NCBI GenBank assembly: GCA_016708305.1
Contig: JADJGB010000008.1
Span: 62,001 to 126,000, forward strand
Source: Sphingobacteriales bacterium
GTDB lineage: Bacteria > Bacteroidota > Bacteroidia > Chitinophagales > Chitinophagaceae
DNA length: 64,000 nucleotides
Direction of reading: 5' to 3'
Shown here: positions 42,513 to 50,930 of the stretch, piece by piece
Position numbering within the stretch: the first letter of the stretch is position 1
Layout of the letters: each line of letters begins with the position of its first letter
Program-made: the position numbers and the translations under genes
Notes under the pieces: model-generated
What the model saw: only the letters and a program-made list of their open reading frames with translations
What the model was told of the DNA's origin: nothing
The model's database searches: none

Positions 42513-43747
42513 ATTTTATACCTTGAGTAAAATTCAAGCCAGTCTTTTTGATTAAAAAATTGCCATTTGCCTCTATAAAATAAATATAAATCAAACTGAC
42601 TGTATTTGTCTGCCGCCGCTCCCCCCAATCTTCCATTTATATTCCTATATAGATTGTCCTCTGTTATTACTTCCGGATTGTGAATTACCAGTACAACTCC
42701 ATCGCCCTGCTTGTGCGCTTTACTTATTTTAGCTCCAATTGTCCGGGCCGGATTAATTTTTTCAGAAATTACTTCCTTTAGGTCTATATATTTACCATCT
42801 ATTTTATAATCTGGGTTTGAGTCTTCTTTTACACCCTGCAATAGTTTAGGCCTTAGTTTTTTCTGTAAGAGATTGTCGGGTTTCAGTTCGGGGAGTATTT
42901 CTATTTTATCTATGGTAATTGCTTTGTCGTTGGCGAGTTTTCGTGCTGCCGACAGGTTTTGCTGAAAGTCGTGCTGCGAAAACGCTAATGGGTGTGCCAG
43001 TACTTCGGTACCGGATTTGCTGCTATATACATTAATATATGGCAGGTCGGCTGCCATGTCATAGTCCACAATGACTTTGGCGTGTTTGATCAGTTGTGCC
43101 TGGGTGACCTGCGGCACCTGTTTGGCATAGTCTGCTCCATCGAGGCGGAATATGTTTCCGGTTTTTCCGGCGTTAAATTCAAATCCTTTTTGCGGCGGCT
43201 CCATGTCATCGGGCACTTCGGTGGCGTTACCGTCTGTTACCTCCCAGGAGCATTTGCAACCCCATCCGTTGGGTGGCAGTATGCTGTCCCACACGGGGTC
43301 TTCGATGGGTCTTACGATTCCGTAGTACGACCGGTGGTCTTCCCGTTTGTTGGCCGATACGCTTGGCAGGTATCGGATATTGGGGAACAGGTGTTTGGTA
43401 CGCAGCGCCTTTTGCCATTGGGCTGCGGTACGTGCCTGGCGCACAGCAGTGTCATACTCCACATCTAAGTAATGAGTGTTGTATTTGCTGTCTATCTCCA
43501 GCGCCTTTTTCCTAAAGGCTTCTTTGGCTCGTCGGTTGCCGTTTTCGTCCACCAGCAGTTCGGTAATTTCTTTCAGCCGTGCATGATTTTTGAAGGCGGC
43601 ATAAGTAGCGGTATTGTACTGCAGTTGTTTCAGAAATTCGTAATTGGGTGTGCCAAACTCTACTTTGAGCCCAAAACCTTCGTTTACTGCCTGTTTAAGC
43701 GGTTGGTAGGTTTGTTGTATTAGTTGCCGGTATTCGGAGCTGCGCAC
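42500..43747 (-). CDS. MuF-like phage minor head protein with C-terminal CdiA/BECR toxin-like domain
   Basis: 415 residues in this frame. The phage_Mu_F domain covers about 60-200 (RTAAQWQKALRTKHLFPNIR, SVSANKREDHRSYYGIVRPI, DSILPPNGWGCKCSWEVTDG). Residues about 285-410 (SNPDYKIDGKYIDLKEVISE, AHKQGDGVVLVIHNPEVI, SQFDLYLFYRGKWQFF) resemble contact-dependent tRNA-nuclease tails and phage BECR domains. The real N-terminus is probably the ATG at 43890 (MCHINNIDNTVITEG), 20 bp after the portal stop; one frameshift near 43845 separates it from AERKGADGKTDGPAGLIKKA, which leads into this ORF. Confidence 0.8.
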   Translation of the reverse strand: MRSSEYRQLIQQTYQPLKQAVNEGFGLKVEFGTPNYEFLKQLQYNTATYAAFKNHARLKEITELLVDENGNRRAKEAFRKKALEIDSKYNTHYLDVEYDTAVRQARTAAQWQKALRTKHLFPNIRYLPSVSANKREDHRSYYGIVRPIEDPVWDSILPPNGWGCKCSWEVTDGNATEVPDDMEPPQKGFEFNAGKTGNIFRLDGADYAKQVPQVTQAQLIKHAKVIVDYDMAADLPYINVYSSKSGTEVLAHPLAFSQHDFQQNLSAARKLANDKAITIDKIEILPELKPDNLLQKKLRPKLLQGVKEDSNPDYKIDGKYIDLKEVISEKINPARTIGAKISKAHKQGDGVVLVIHNPEVITEDNLYRNINGRLGGAAADKYSQFDLYLFYRGKWQFFNQKDWLEFYSRYKMKKQ

Positions 43748-43910
43748 CTTTCCCCTGTTAAATATTTGGTCAATTGCCTTTTTTATGAGCCCGGCAGGTC
43801 CATCAGTTTTGCCATCTGCACCCTTTCTTTCTGCGAATAAAAATACCCTTCGGTAATAACGGTATTGTCTATATTATTAATGTGGCACATGGTTGATTGC
43901 GGATTTCAGA

Positions 43911-45158
43911 TTACGGGTTGCTTTTTTTGGTTGATTTGATGTCGGCTTGTTCGTTTTCGCTGTCTTCCTCTGCTTTACTTTTATCGCCGGATGCCTGTGG
44001 CTGGTTTTCTTCGTGTTGCTTGGGCGCTTTCCATGCTTCTTTAGCTGTTGTTTGCGCCAGTTTCTTTTTACGCTCGGCAATGATGGTGGGATAGTTGAAT
44101 GAGTACCCATCGGGAATGGCAAATCCTTTGGCTCTCAGATAAGGCAGCAGTTTATCGTTGATTTCGTTGGCTACAAAGTCGAGCCGCGATAAGGTGATGT
44201 CTTCAAACTTGCGTTCCTGCACCTCGGCAGCGCCCACAAAGCTTTTTTCGCTGCTGGTGCCTACTTGTCCGTTAATGCCTATTTCGTTTTCTTCGTTGCA
44301 TAGTTTTATGTTGTCCATGAAGGTATCGTGCGGTCTTTGTCCCTTGCGTTCAATGATCTGCATGGCATCGCCCTTTTGGGTGATGATATATCCGTCTGAC
44401 CCGAAGTTGGCAGCCTGTGTTTCGAGGCGGTCCAGTTCGTCATCATTATTGGTATCGGCCTCAATGCCTATGATTGGCATTCCGAATTTCTCGTTCATGC
44501 GGCTCCAGTCGCTGCGTGCATAGTATTTCCATATAGTGTTATAGGCTATATTATTGAGCATGCCTAAGTCTTCGCGTGTGTCGTAAAACTCTACCAGGTC
44601 AAGGTCCTGGCTGATTCCGTTATAGTCAATATAACTGCCGTTGATTTCGCCGTCAATCAATATCCATCCTTTTTCGATAGAGATGTGTTCGTGTGGCAAC
44701 AGGGTTACCACATCTATATTCCACTCTTGTGGTTGAATCCGGTCATATTCTATCACCTGGTAACCCCAGAACTCAACGCCTGCGATGTGCTTAATGGTTT
44801 GCGCCATCCATCTTTTGCGCAGCATGGCCGACAGATATTCTGCCGGTTGTTCGTTTTCGTCATATATCATCCATGGCTCTCCGGTAATCTTCATAATGGC
44901 ATCACGAACCTGACCTCTAAGCCGGAGGTCTTTGAGTATATACCTATATATGTCTATCAGCCGCCTTCGGTTAGGGTTATCCGGGTTAAGGGCGAGTTGT
45001 TCGGCCAGTTTAATATCCGAAATCTGAAACGATACTTCCCTGCGATATTGCCGTTTGATAACATCGGTAGCTCTTCTATTTACCCTTTGCCTTTTAGAGG
45101 CTGAAATTTGCCCTGTTTTATTTTTTCCGATACTATATCCGAATATTGTAATTGACAT
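43911..45158 (-). CDS. Portal protein (DUF935, Mu gp29-like)
   Basis: 415 residues from the ATG at 45158 (MSITIFGYSIGKNK); an upstream in-frame start at 45296 would overlap DUF1320 by 90 bp and is unlikely. DUF935 features: LKDLRLRGQVRDAIMKITGE, KHIAGVEFWGYQVIEYDRIQ, YYARSDWSRMNEKFGMPIIG and GTSSEKSFVGAAEVQERKFE. The portal forms the dodecameric gate for DNA. The C-terminal 55 residues are a low-complexity Lys/Glu/Gln tail. Confidence 0.9.
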   Translation of the reverse strand: MSITIFGYSIGKNKTGQISASKRQRVNRRATDVIKRQYRREVSFQISDIKLAEQLALNPDNPNRRRLIDIYRYILKDLRLRGQVRDAIMKITGEPWMIYDENEQPAEYLSAMLRKRWMAQTIKHIAGVEFWGYQVIEYDRIQPQEWNIDVVTLLPHEHISIEKGWILIDGEINGSYIDYNGISQDLDLVEFYDTREDLGMLNNIAYNTIWKYYARSDWSRMNEKFGMPIIGIEADTNNDDELDRLETQAANFGSDGYIITQKGDAMQIIERKGQRPHDTFMDNIKLCNEENEIGINGQVGTSSEKSFVGAAEVQERKFEDITLSRLDFVANEINDKLLPYLRAKGFAIPDGYSFNYPTIIAERKKKLAQTTAKEAWKAPKQHEENQPQASGDKSKAEEDSENEQADIKSTKKSNP

Positions 45159-45204
45159 GAAATCTGGGGGTTTAATGTGTTTAAATGGCGATTTTAAAAT
45201 AAGT

Positions 45205-45684
45205 TTATATCCTGTGCGAGCGTTTTTTTGCCGATCCGAGCCTTCGGAGGCCAAAACCGGACGAAGAAACGTGTTCTCCATCGTTATTTTCTCCATTATC
45301 TCCGGAAGGTTTAGGAGGCAGGTTGAGTGGTTCCTTTCCCCTGCTCACTTCATCGAGGATGTTGATGGTGTCATTGTAGTTTTTAATCACCTTGTCAGGA
45401 ATATCATAATCGTCTGTTCGCTGGTACAGTTCATAGATGGCAATAGACAACGCCTGCGAAATGATGTAACCATTTCGGTTATCTCCGGTTTTGGCCAGTT
45501 CGCCATCAATATCATAGAGCACTCCGGCTTTGGTGGCAATGGTGTCGGATGCGATTTTGTCTGCAGCTTCAAGTATGTCGCCCGGAGTAGGATTGCCCGG
45601 ATCGACGCCTGCAATGTTTTCCAGCAGGACGTCGAGCAGGTTGCGCCTGATTCGGATTTGATAGTCTGATTTTTGTAAATACAT
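45205..45684 (-). CDS. DUF1320 (Mu gp36-like) protein
   Basis: 159 residues. MYLQKSDYQIRIRRNLLDVL, GDILEAADKIASDTIATKAG and SQALSIAIYELYQRTDDYDI match gp36-family head-completion proteins. The C-terminus is a Gly/Asn-rich linker. Lies 17 bp after the endolysin gene and ahead of the portal; in Mu this gene follows the capsid instead. Confidence 0.85.
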   Translation of the reverse strand: MYLQKSDYQIRIRRNLLDVLLENIAGVDPGNPTPGDILEAADKIASDTIATKAGVLYDIDGELAKTGDNRNGYIISQALSIAIYELYQRTDDYDIPDKVIKNYNDTINILDEVSRGKEPLNLPPKPSGDNGENNDGEHVSSSGFGLRRLGSAKKRSHRI

Positions 45685-45701
45685 ATATTATAGATTGCAG
45701 A

Positions 45702-46340
45702 TTAAACTAAGAATTTACGGCACCGGGCAAGGTAAGCCATGCGGTCGTTGAGGCCAATGGTACCGCCGTTAATACGTTTGGTGATGGTAATGAAGTCGTT
45801 ACGTTCAGCCAGTGGCAATAGTTTCTTTTCGATTACAAACACCCAACATGCCGAATCCAGCGCCCACCAGTCGAGTTTTCGCGTTTTGTCTGCCACTTCT
45901 GAAGCTGCGATGCCGTGGTATCTCGCATAAGCGTTGTACATATCCCTGCCTGTAAGCTGAATGAACCCGCCACCTCTGAAATCATATCCGTCATTAGAGC
46001 CTGTTTTGTTGCCCATTCTCCCGTTATATACTTCATTGGCCAGCGCTTTAGGGTTGCGCACAAATGCGGTAGCGTTTTTTTTGCCTCCGACTCCTGTATA
46101 GTTGAATCTGGAAGGCCATATTTTAATGATTCTTTCAGGAGTGGTGTAGTTTAAGTTTTCCTCTTTTCGGCTAAACTCGCTGCTTTCGTGAAGAATGGTA
46201 GCCAAAAACTCTTCAAACAGGTTTTTATTGGTAATGCCGTAATTGGGTGCTACCAGGTTAATGAGTTCTGCCAATTCGGTGGCCTTTGCCACAGATAGAG
46301 AAGGAGCAATGAGCTTTAGCTGTTGTGCAGTTAGTAACAT
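45702..46340 (-). CDS. GH19 chitinase-like endolysin
   Basis: 212 residues without a signal peptide. ATILHESSEFSRKEENLNYT carries the catalytic His-Glu (H51, E52) and second Glu; DGYDFRGGGFIQLTGRDMYN and KRINGGTIGLNDRMAY are the other GH19 blocks. It would cleave peptidoglycan during lysis. It is placed between large terminase and DUF1320 in the minus-strand packaging block; no obvious holin is next to it. Confidence 0.88.
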   Translation of the reverse strand: MLLTAQQLKLIAPSLSVAKATELAELINLVAPNYGITNKNLFEEFLATILHESSEFSRKEENLNYTTPERIIKIWPSRFNYTGVGGKKNATAFVRNPKALANEVYNGRMGNKTGSNDGYDFRGGGFIQLTGRDMYNAYARYHGIAASEVADKTRKLDWWALDSACWVFVIEKKLLPLAERNDFITITKRINGGTIGLNDRMAYLARCRKFLV

Positions 46341-46350
46341 GATTTTTTAT

Positions 46351-47889
46351 TTACATGCTTCGGGTTTTGGATTTTACCATACGCCCGGAGCGGGTTTTAC
46401 TAAATTTTCTTTTTGTGGCGCGGTCGGCCATCCACACGGCTCCTTCTAATGCATCGGGGCCATCATCGTTCATTTTGCTGCCGTGTTCAAATCCTAATAA
46501 TTGGGAGCGGAGCAGTTTCATTCCGGGGCTTGATTTTTTGGCCACATTAAACCGGATGAATCCGCGTTGAAACAATGCCTGCAGGCTCAATATACGTTCA
46601 TGTTTATCGCCTTTGGCCCGCCGGTCGTACTGTATGCGCAATGCTCTGGCCTGCTCTCGTTCGACCTGTTCCAGATCGCGCCGGTGTACTTCCTCCTGAA
46701 TAAAATTGGCTTCCATGCAATGGTTAATCAGTGAGTGGTCGCCCCACTCTTCATCTACCTCAAAAGCGCGTTCCCACATGTTTTTAGAAGTGGCTTTTTC
46801 GCCCCATGCATCCAATATGTCGTAATGATTGCCGGTTTTGGCCAGTAATACCCAAAACTTGTAATCTGACTTCTGGGTGCTTTTATAGCTTGGGTCGAGG
46901 TAGTGAATGATGGCGCTATCGTACTTATGAATGGGTAAAGCCTCTGTCCAGTGCTCCAGCCATTCTCTTTTGAAGTCGGCGCCTTCCTGGTAAGGGGTAT
47001 TCATCCGCTCGCGAATAAAACCTCCTGCTTCTGTTTTTTGAAGCTCGGCAATACGTTCATCCGTAAAGTCAGGGTTTTCGGGCCAGTTGGAATTGCCCTT
47101 GTTATCCACGATATTAACCAGATGCGTTACCGACTTTATTTCTTCGTCCTGTTCTCTAAGCGATGTTACCGCATTATCGTGAAATTTGTTTTGCAGAACC
47201 AGCAGCCACCAGATACGTGTCCATAGCGCCGGTTTCAGTTCTTCCATCACCCAGCGTTTATCTTCGTAGGCTATGGATTCATTTTTAAGCTGCCTGGCTT
47301 CATTGAGGTCATCTACAATACCGTAGTTGGGCCTTTTCCATTTGAAACGGGTTCCTCGCGGTGTTTGGTTTTTGCCATAAGCATAAAAACCACAGTTGTC
47401 TTTGGTTTTAAATGCCCCATCTTCCCAGTTGCCGAAAGAGTATTGTTCGCCAAAATCATTGATGTAGCGTTGGTTCCCCATCAGGTTGGCCTGCAGGTCG
47501 GCAAGCCGCTCACATGCCTGGTCATTATTGAGACTGCCCAGTAAAACACCGTTGAGCATCCCTTTGGCTTTGAGGTACATCGGTAAAAACAGCCCGAATG
47601 TGGTACTTTTGGCAAACCCCCTGCTCCATTGCTCCAGATAAATATTATTGTGGTTACGTACAATATATTCGGGTATTTTCTTATGAAACCATCCCAGAGG
47701 TGCGTAAGCATAGTCGGGAAAGTAGTACTGCACAAAGGCGCCGTAGTTACCCGGTCGCAGCAGATTGGCTATTCTCTTTTTTTTGTCGCCGGCTCCTTCT
47801 GATGTATTGACGGGGGTGGCCGATTTGATAGCCTCTACCAAATCCTGAAAGTCAATTAATAGTTTTTTATCGCCGGGACTATGAATCAT
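46351..47889 (-). CDS. Terminase large subunit (Mu gp28-like)
   Basis: 512 residues. The ATPase has the Walker A-like QWSRGFAKSTTFG (residues 88-99) and Walker B NYGIVDDLNEA with Asp193/Asp194; the RNase H-like nuclease half has IIHYLDPSYKSTQKSDYKFW and a late acidic cluster HGSKMNDDGPDALEGAVWMA. It drives DNA packaging. The start overlaps the small subunit stop by 11 bp. Confidence 0.92.
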   Translation of the reverse strand: MIHSPGDKKLLIDFQDLVEAIKSATPVNTSEGAGDKKKRIANLLRPGNYGAFVQYYFPDYAYAPLGWFHKKIPEYIVRNHNNIYLEQWSRGFAKSTTFGLFLPMYLKAKGMLNGVLLGSLNNDQACERLADLQANLMGNQRYINDFGEQYSFGNWEDGAFKTKDNCGFYAYGKNQTPRGTRFKWKRPNYGIVDDLNEARQLKNESIAYEDKRWVMEELKPALWTRIWWLLVLQNKFHDNAVTSLREQDEEIKSVTHLVNIVDNKGNSNWPENPDFTDERIAELQKTEAGGFIRERMNTPYQEGADFKREWLEHWTEALPIHKYDSAIIHYLDPSYKSTQKSDYKFWVLLAKTGNHYDILDAWGEKATSKNMWERAFEVDEEWGDHSLINHCMEANFIQEEVHRRDLEQVEREQARALRIQYDRRAKGDKHERILSLQALFQRGFIRFNVAKKSSPGMKLLRSQLLGFEHGSKMNDDGPDALEGAVWMADRATKRKFSKTRSGRMVKSKTRSM

Positions 47890-48331
47890 TTCTCAATTCT
47901 TTTGCTTTATGTTGCAGAAAATCAAACATGTCGGGCGCCAGTAACTTGGCATGGTCAACATTGACCTGCATCAGCCATTCGGCAAACTCTTTGAGGATGG
48001 AATGATAGTTGGACAGGTTGTATCTTTTCCGTAGCGCATTAATAGCGTTGGTGATTTTGATAATCTGGTCGGTTTCGGCATTGGTGAGCGGTCTTTTTTC
48101 TTCATTGGCGTTTTTGTTGATTAATGCCAGGTTTTGATAATATTGACGAATAAGTTTGGGCACGGTGGTTTCGTTGGCGCTTTTGTCCAAGTCCCAGTCG
48201 TTTTCTTTTATCCACTTGCCTAATTGCTGGGGCGACACTCCCACAACATGTGCTATTTCGCCCTTTTGCAAGTTGGAATTGCAATAGAGCTCATAAGCAT
48301 CCTTGTATTCCTGATTTTTTCGTTTACCCAT
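47879..48331 (-). CDS. Terminase small subunit-like protein (DUF1804 type)
   Basis: 150 residues. An N-terminal HTH (QKGEIAHVVGVSPQQLGKWI) recognises DNA, and the helical rest (QYYQNLALINKNANEEKR, NAINALRKRYNLSNYHSILK) is typical of small terminase oligomers. First gene of the minus-strand block, divergent from the virion block across 171 bp. Confidence 0.8.
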   Translation of the reverse strand: MGKRKNQEYKDAYELYCNSNLQKGEIAHVVGVSPQQLGKWIKENDWDLDKSANETTVPKLIRQYYQNLALINKNANEEKRPLTNAETDQIIKITNAINALRKRYNLSNYHSILKEFAEWLMQVNVDHAKLLAPDMFDFLQHKAKELRNDS

Positions 48332-48502
48332 CAGCCTTTCTGTTTAGGCAAAGTTCCTTATATAATGACATGGTTGGAAATTCGGAATTGTTGATGTGTT
48401 GTAATATATGCTACAGTGGTTTATTGTTCATACTGTTATGAATGAGTGATTTTTTTCATACGAAAAAGTGGCGGAGTTTTGTATCTGCAAGCAAAAAACA
48501 GG

Positions 48503-49453
48503 ATGCCTTTTAAAAAAGAATACATAGTTAGCACAGATGATGTAAACAGCCATGGGTTTGTAACGCTTACAAGCGGCATAGATATTGAAAGCGCGGCGGA
48601 AAATTGTCCTGCCTACATTGATCATAAATATTGGGAATTGCCAATAGGCCACTGGACTAACCTGCGTAAAGAAGGGAGTGTGCTGAAAGCTACTCTCATA
48701 ATTGACGGCGCTAATGACAGGGAACGCGAAGTGATAAGAAAGATTGAAAACGGCGACCTACGCGGGTCCAGTATAGGTGTGGATGCGATTACATGGAGTG
48801 AAGACCCTGTTTATTTAAAGCAGGGGCAAACGAAACCTACACTTACCCAATCCGATTTGTTTGAGATAAGTGTTACTGCTTTGCCATCGAACAAAGCTGC
48901 CTTATGTCTGAAGAAAGAGGCTATGCCGGTGTTGTTAAGCGCCGGCAATATACATGACATTGTACCAAGTTTAAAACCAAATACAGATATGGAAAAAATA
49001 GCGCTGGCCCTGGGCCTGACCAAAGATGCTACTGAAGCACAAATATTAACTGCAATACAGGAGTATAAGCTGACCGGTGAAACGGCAGCCACACTGAGCC
49101 GAGAATTACTTGATAAGGCTGCTGACGGCCTTGGAGAAAACGAGAAAAACATTTTCATCACCCTTAGCAAAACCAATGTAAAACAAGCTTTGGAATATGC
49201 CGAAAGCATAAAGGCTATCGAAAACAGGCAGCCTGAGAAGCCTGCTGTGGAAAAAGACGTAAAGGTGAGCGACATCATCAAGATGGGTAAAAACAGCCAG
49301 GAATTGAAAGATGATGGAAAGGAAAGTTTTGACTACCTGAGCAAACACAATGTGGCAGAACTGAACCGCATCAGACTGGAAGACCCTGAAAAGTACGCAA
49401 AACTATGCAGAGAGTACCAGCAAGGCGTAAGATATACTGCCAAGACCGCATAA
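48503..49453 (+). CDS. Prohead protease fused to scaffold (Mu I/Z-like)
   Basis: 316 residues from the ATG at 48503 (MPFKKEYIVSTDDVNSHGFV); an earlier in-frame start at 48446 lies in the promoter region. The protease half has CPAYIDHKYWELPIGHWTNL (His near residue 33) and GDLRGSSIGVDAITW (Ser near 84), as in HK97-like prohead proteases. After about residue 155 (NTDMEKIALALGLTKDATEA) a helical scaffold half follows. It shapes and trims the prohead. Confidence 0.8.
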   Translation: MPFKKEYIVSTDDVNSHGFVTLTSGIDIESAAENCPAYIDHKYWELPIGHWTNLRKEGSVLKATLIIDGANDREREVIRKIENGDLRGSSIGVDAITWSEDPVYLKQGQTKPTLTQSDLFEISVTALPSNKAALCLKKEAMPVLLSAGNIHDIVPSLKPNTDMEKIALALGLTKDATEAQILTAIQEYKLTGETAATLSRELLDKAADGLGENEKNIFITLSKTNVKQALEYAESIKAIENRQPEKPAVEKDVKVSDIIKMGKNSQELKDDGKESFDYLSKHNVAELNRIRLEDPEKYAKLCREYQQGVRYTAKTA

Positions 49454-49490
49454 CATTAAAAACCAAAACTAACTTTTAATTTAATACACG

Positions 49491-50498
49491 ATGAAGAAAA
49501 CAAACACAAGATTAGCGTTTAATATTTTGATAAACAGCTTAATAGGAGTATTATTGGCGTATGTGCTGGGCATTAGCCCCATACTGGGCGCTGTGGCGGT
49601 AAACGCAGCCGGCGCTGCCATGCACTACCTTGTCAAAGCCGAGACATCTTTATTAGTGGGGTTGGCTCAGGAAGTGTGGATTCCATTGGTGCTGGATAAT
49701 CCTTATCCATCTGCAAGTTTTTTGCAGGCAGCCACTAATTTAAGCAGCCTTGTAAACTACGACAAGATTAACTTGGCAGAAGCAGGCGTTGACCCTGACG
49801 TATTGGTTGACAATGCCGTATACCCTGTACCTATAGTGGATGCCTCTGATACGCCAAAGGACGTTACGCTAAAAACTTACGACACAAAAAACACGGTGGT
49901 GCGTAATGCAGTAGCCATTGAACTGGCTTATGACCAGCGCGCCCTGTATGCAGCCAAACACAGGAATGCACTGGCTAAAAGGATTGGGGAGGATGCCGCC
50001 TACATGTATGCCCCGGCATCGGCCAGCGCACCCAACAATAATTTTATTAAAAATCTGGGGTCCGGTGACAGTATCATTGATGCCATCATTGATTTGGCCA
50101 AAGATTTCAGAAATGCAGATGCCGATGAAGGCATGAACCTCGTGCTGTGCCCCAACCACGAAGCCAAAATGGCCAAAGAGGACAAAGTGCTGTATAAAAA
50201 CCTGATAGCCGAACCCGGTATGGAGTACTGCGGTTTCCGCATCTGGAGATATACACGTAATCCGATTTATATAGCTTCCACAGGTGTAAAAGCTGCTTAT
50301 GGCACTGCTTTTGTTGACGGCACGCACAAATACAGCTCGTTTGCGTTCTTGACCGGTGAGGTAATGGTAGCCGATGGTAGTGTGGAAATGTTTAGCAGAC
50401 TGAAAGACCCAGAGGCAAGAGGCGACATGTTTGGTTTCCAAAAAAGGGCGCTGGCCACCACATTGCGCGGAAAATACAGCGGAGCTATACTGCAGTAA
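49491..50498 (+). CDS. Major capsid protein (Mu gpT-like)
   Basis: 335 residues. The HK97-like capsid part includes EVWIPLVLDNPYPSASFLQA, TLKTYDTKNTVVRNAVAIEL, LVLCPNHEAKMAKEDKVLYK and GDMFGFQKRALATTLRGKYS. The first 45 residues are strongly hydrophobic, which is unusual for a gpT and may be a cleaved or delta-domain-like segment. It lies 37 bp after the protease/scaffold gene. Confidence 0.85.
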   Translation: MKKTNTRLAFNILINSLIGVLLAYVLGISPILGAVAVNAAGAAMHYLVKAETSLLVGLAQEVWIPLVLDNPYPSASFLQAATNLSSLVNYDKINLAEAGVDPDVLVDNAVYPVPIVDASDTPKDVTLKTYDTKNTVVRNAVAIELAYDQRALYAAKHRNALAKRIGEDAAYMYAPASASAPNNNFIKNLGSGDSIIDAIIDLAKDFRNADADEGMNLVLCPNHEAKMAKEDKVLYKNLIAEPGMEYCGFRIWRYTRNPIYIASTGVKAAYGTAFVDGTHKYSSFAFLTGEVMVADGSVEMFSRLKDPEARGDMFGFQKRALATTLRGKYSGAILQ

Positions 50499-50527
50499 GA
50501 GTGTGAGGATTGACAGGATTACAACCA

Positions 50528-50562
50528 ATGGGTTCGGGGCTGATAAGCTCAGCCCCACCCAT
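50528..50562 (+). other. Strong stem-loop downstream of the capsid gene
   Basis: ATGGGT-TC-GGGGCTGA pairs with TCAGCCCC-ACCCAT around a TAAGC loop (14 bp). No T-run follows, so partial termination or mRNA protection that sets a high capsid dose is likely. Confidence 0.6.
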
Positions 50563-50603
50563 TCCGCTGAACATTATTCAAATATCGTATAAACTACAAT
50601 AAA

Positions 50604-50900
50604 ATGGCAAAAGCAAACACAAAGGAAACAAAAAAAGAACAGCCCGAAGATACGGCTGCGTACGAACAGGAAGTGAGTAAGAGGGTAAGCCAAACCCCTG
50701 CGGCAGTAGAGGATGCGCCACAGATTCATGTGAGCGAAAAAGATCCTGATGCGCTGGCTGCTTATATAAAAGCATATCCCGAAAATAAAGTATTTCACGT
50801 GAGTACTGACGGGCAGGTATTTCTGGATAAAAACAAACAGGATGCCATCAATCATCAAAAACAATTAGGCGGCCAGCTGAAAAGCTATACTGTCCTGTAA
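50604..50900 (+). CDS. Phage structural-region protein of unknown function
   Basis: 98 residues (MAKANTKETKKEQPEDTAAY). The first 45 residues are charged and disordered; EKDPDALAAYIKAYPENKVF and STDGQVFLDKNKQDAINHQK form a small ordered end seen in other Bacteroidota phages between capsid and sheath. Confidence 0.6.
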   Translation: MAKANTKETKKEQPEDTAAYEQEVSKRVSQTPAAVEDAPQIHVSEKDPDALAAYIKAYPENKVFHVSTDGQVFLDKNKQDAINHQKQLGGQLKSYTVL

Positions 50901-50930
50901 TCAAAACAAAAAAACAAAAACCTTAACAAA

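Noticed and set aside
45159..45296. Upstream portal start at 45296
   Set aside because: It would overlap DUF1320 by 90 bp and adds residues without similarity; the ATG at 45158 fits the family start.
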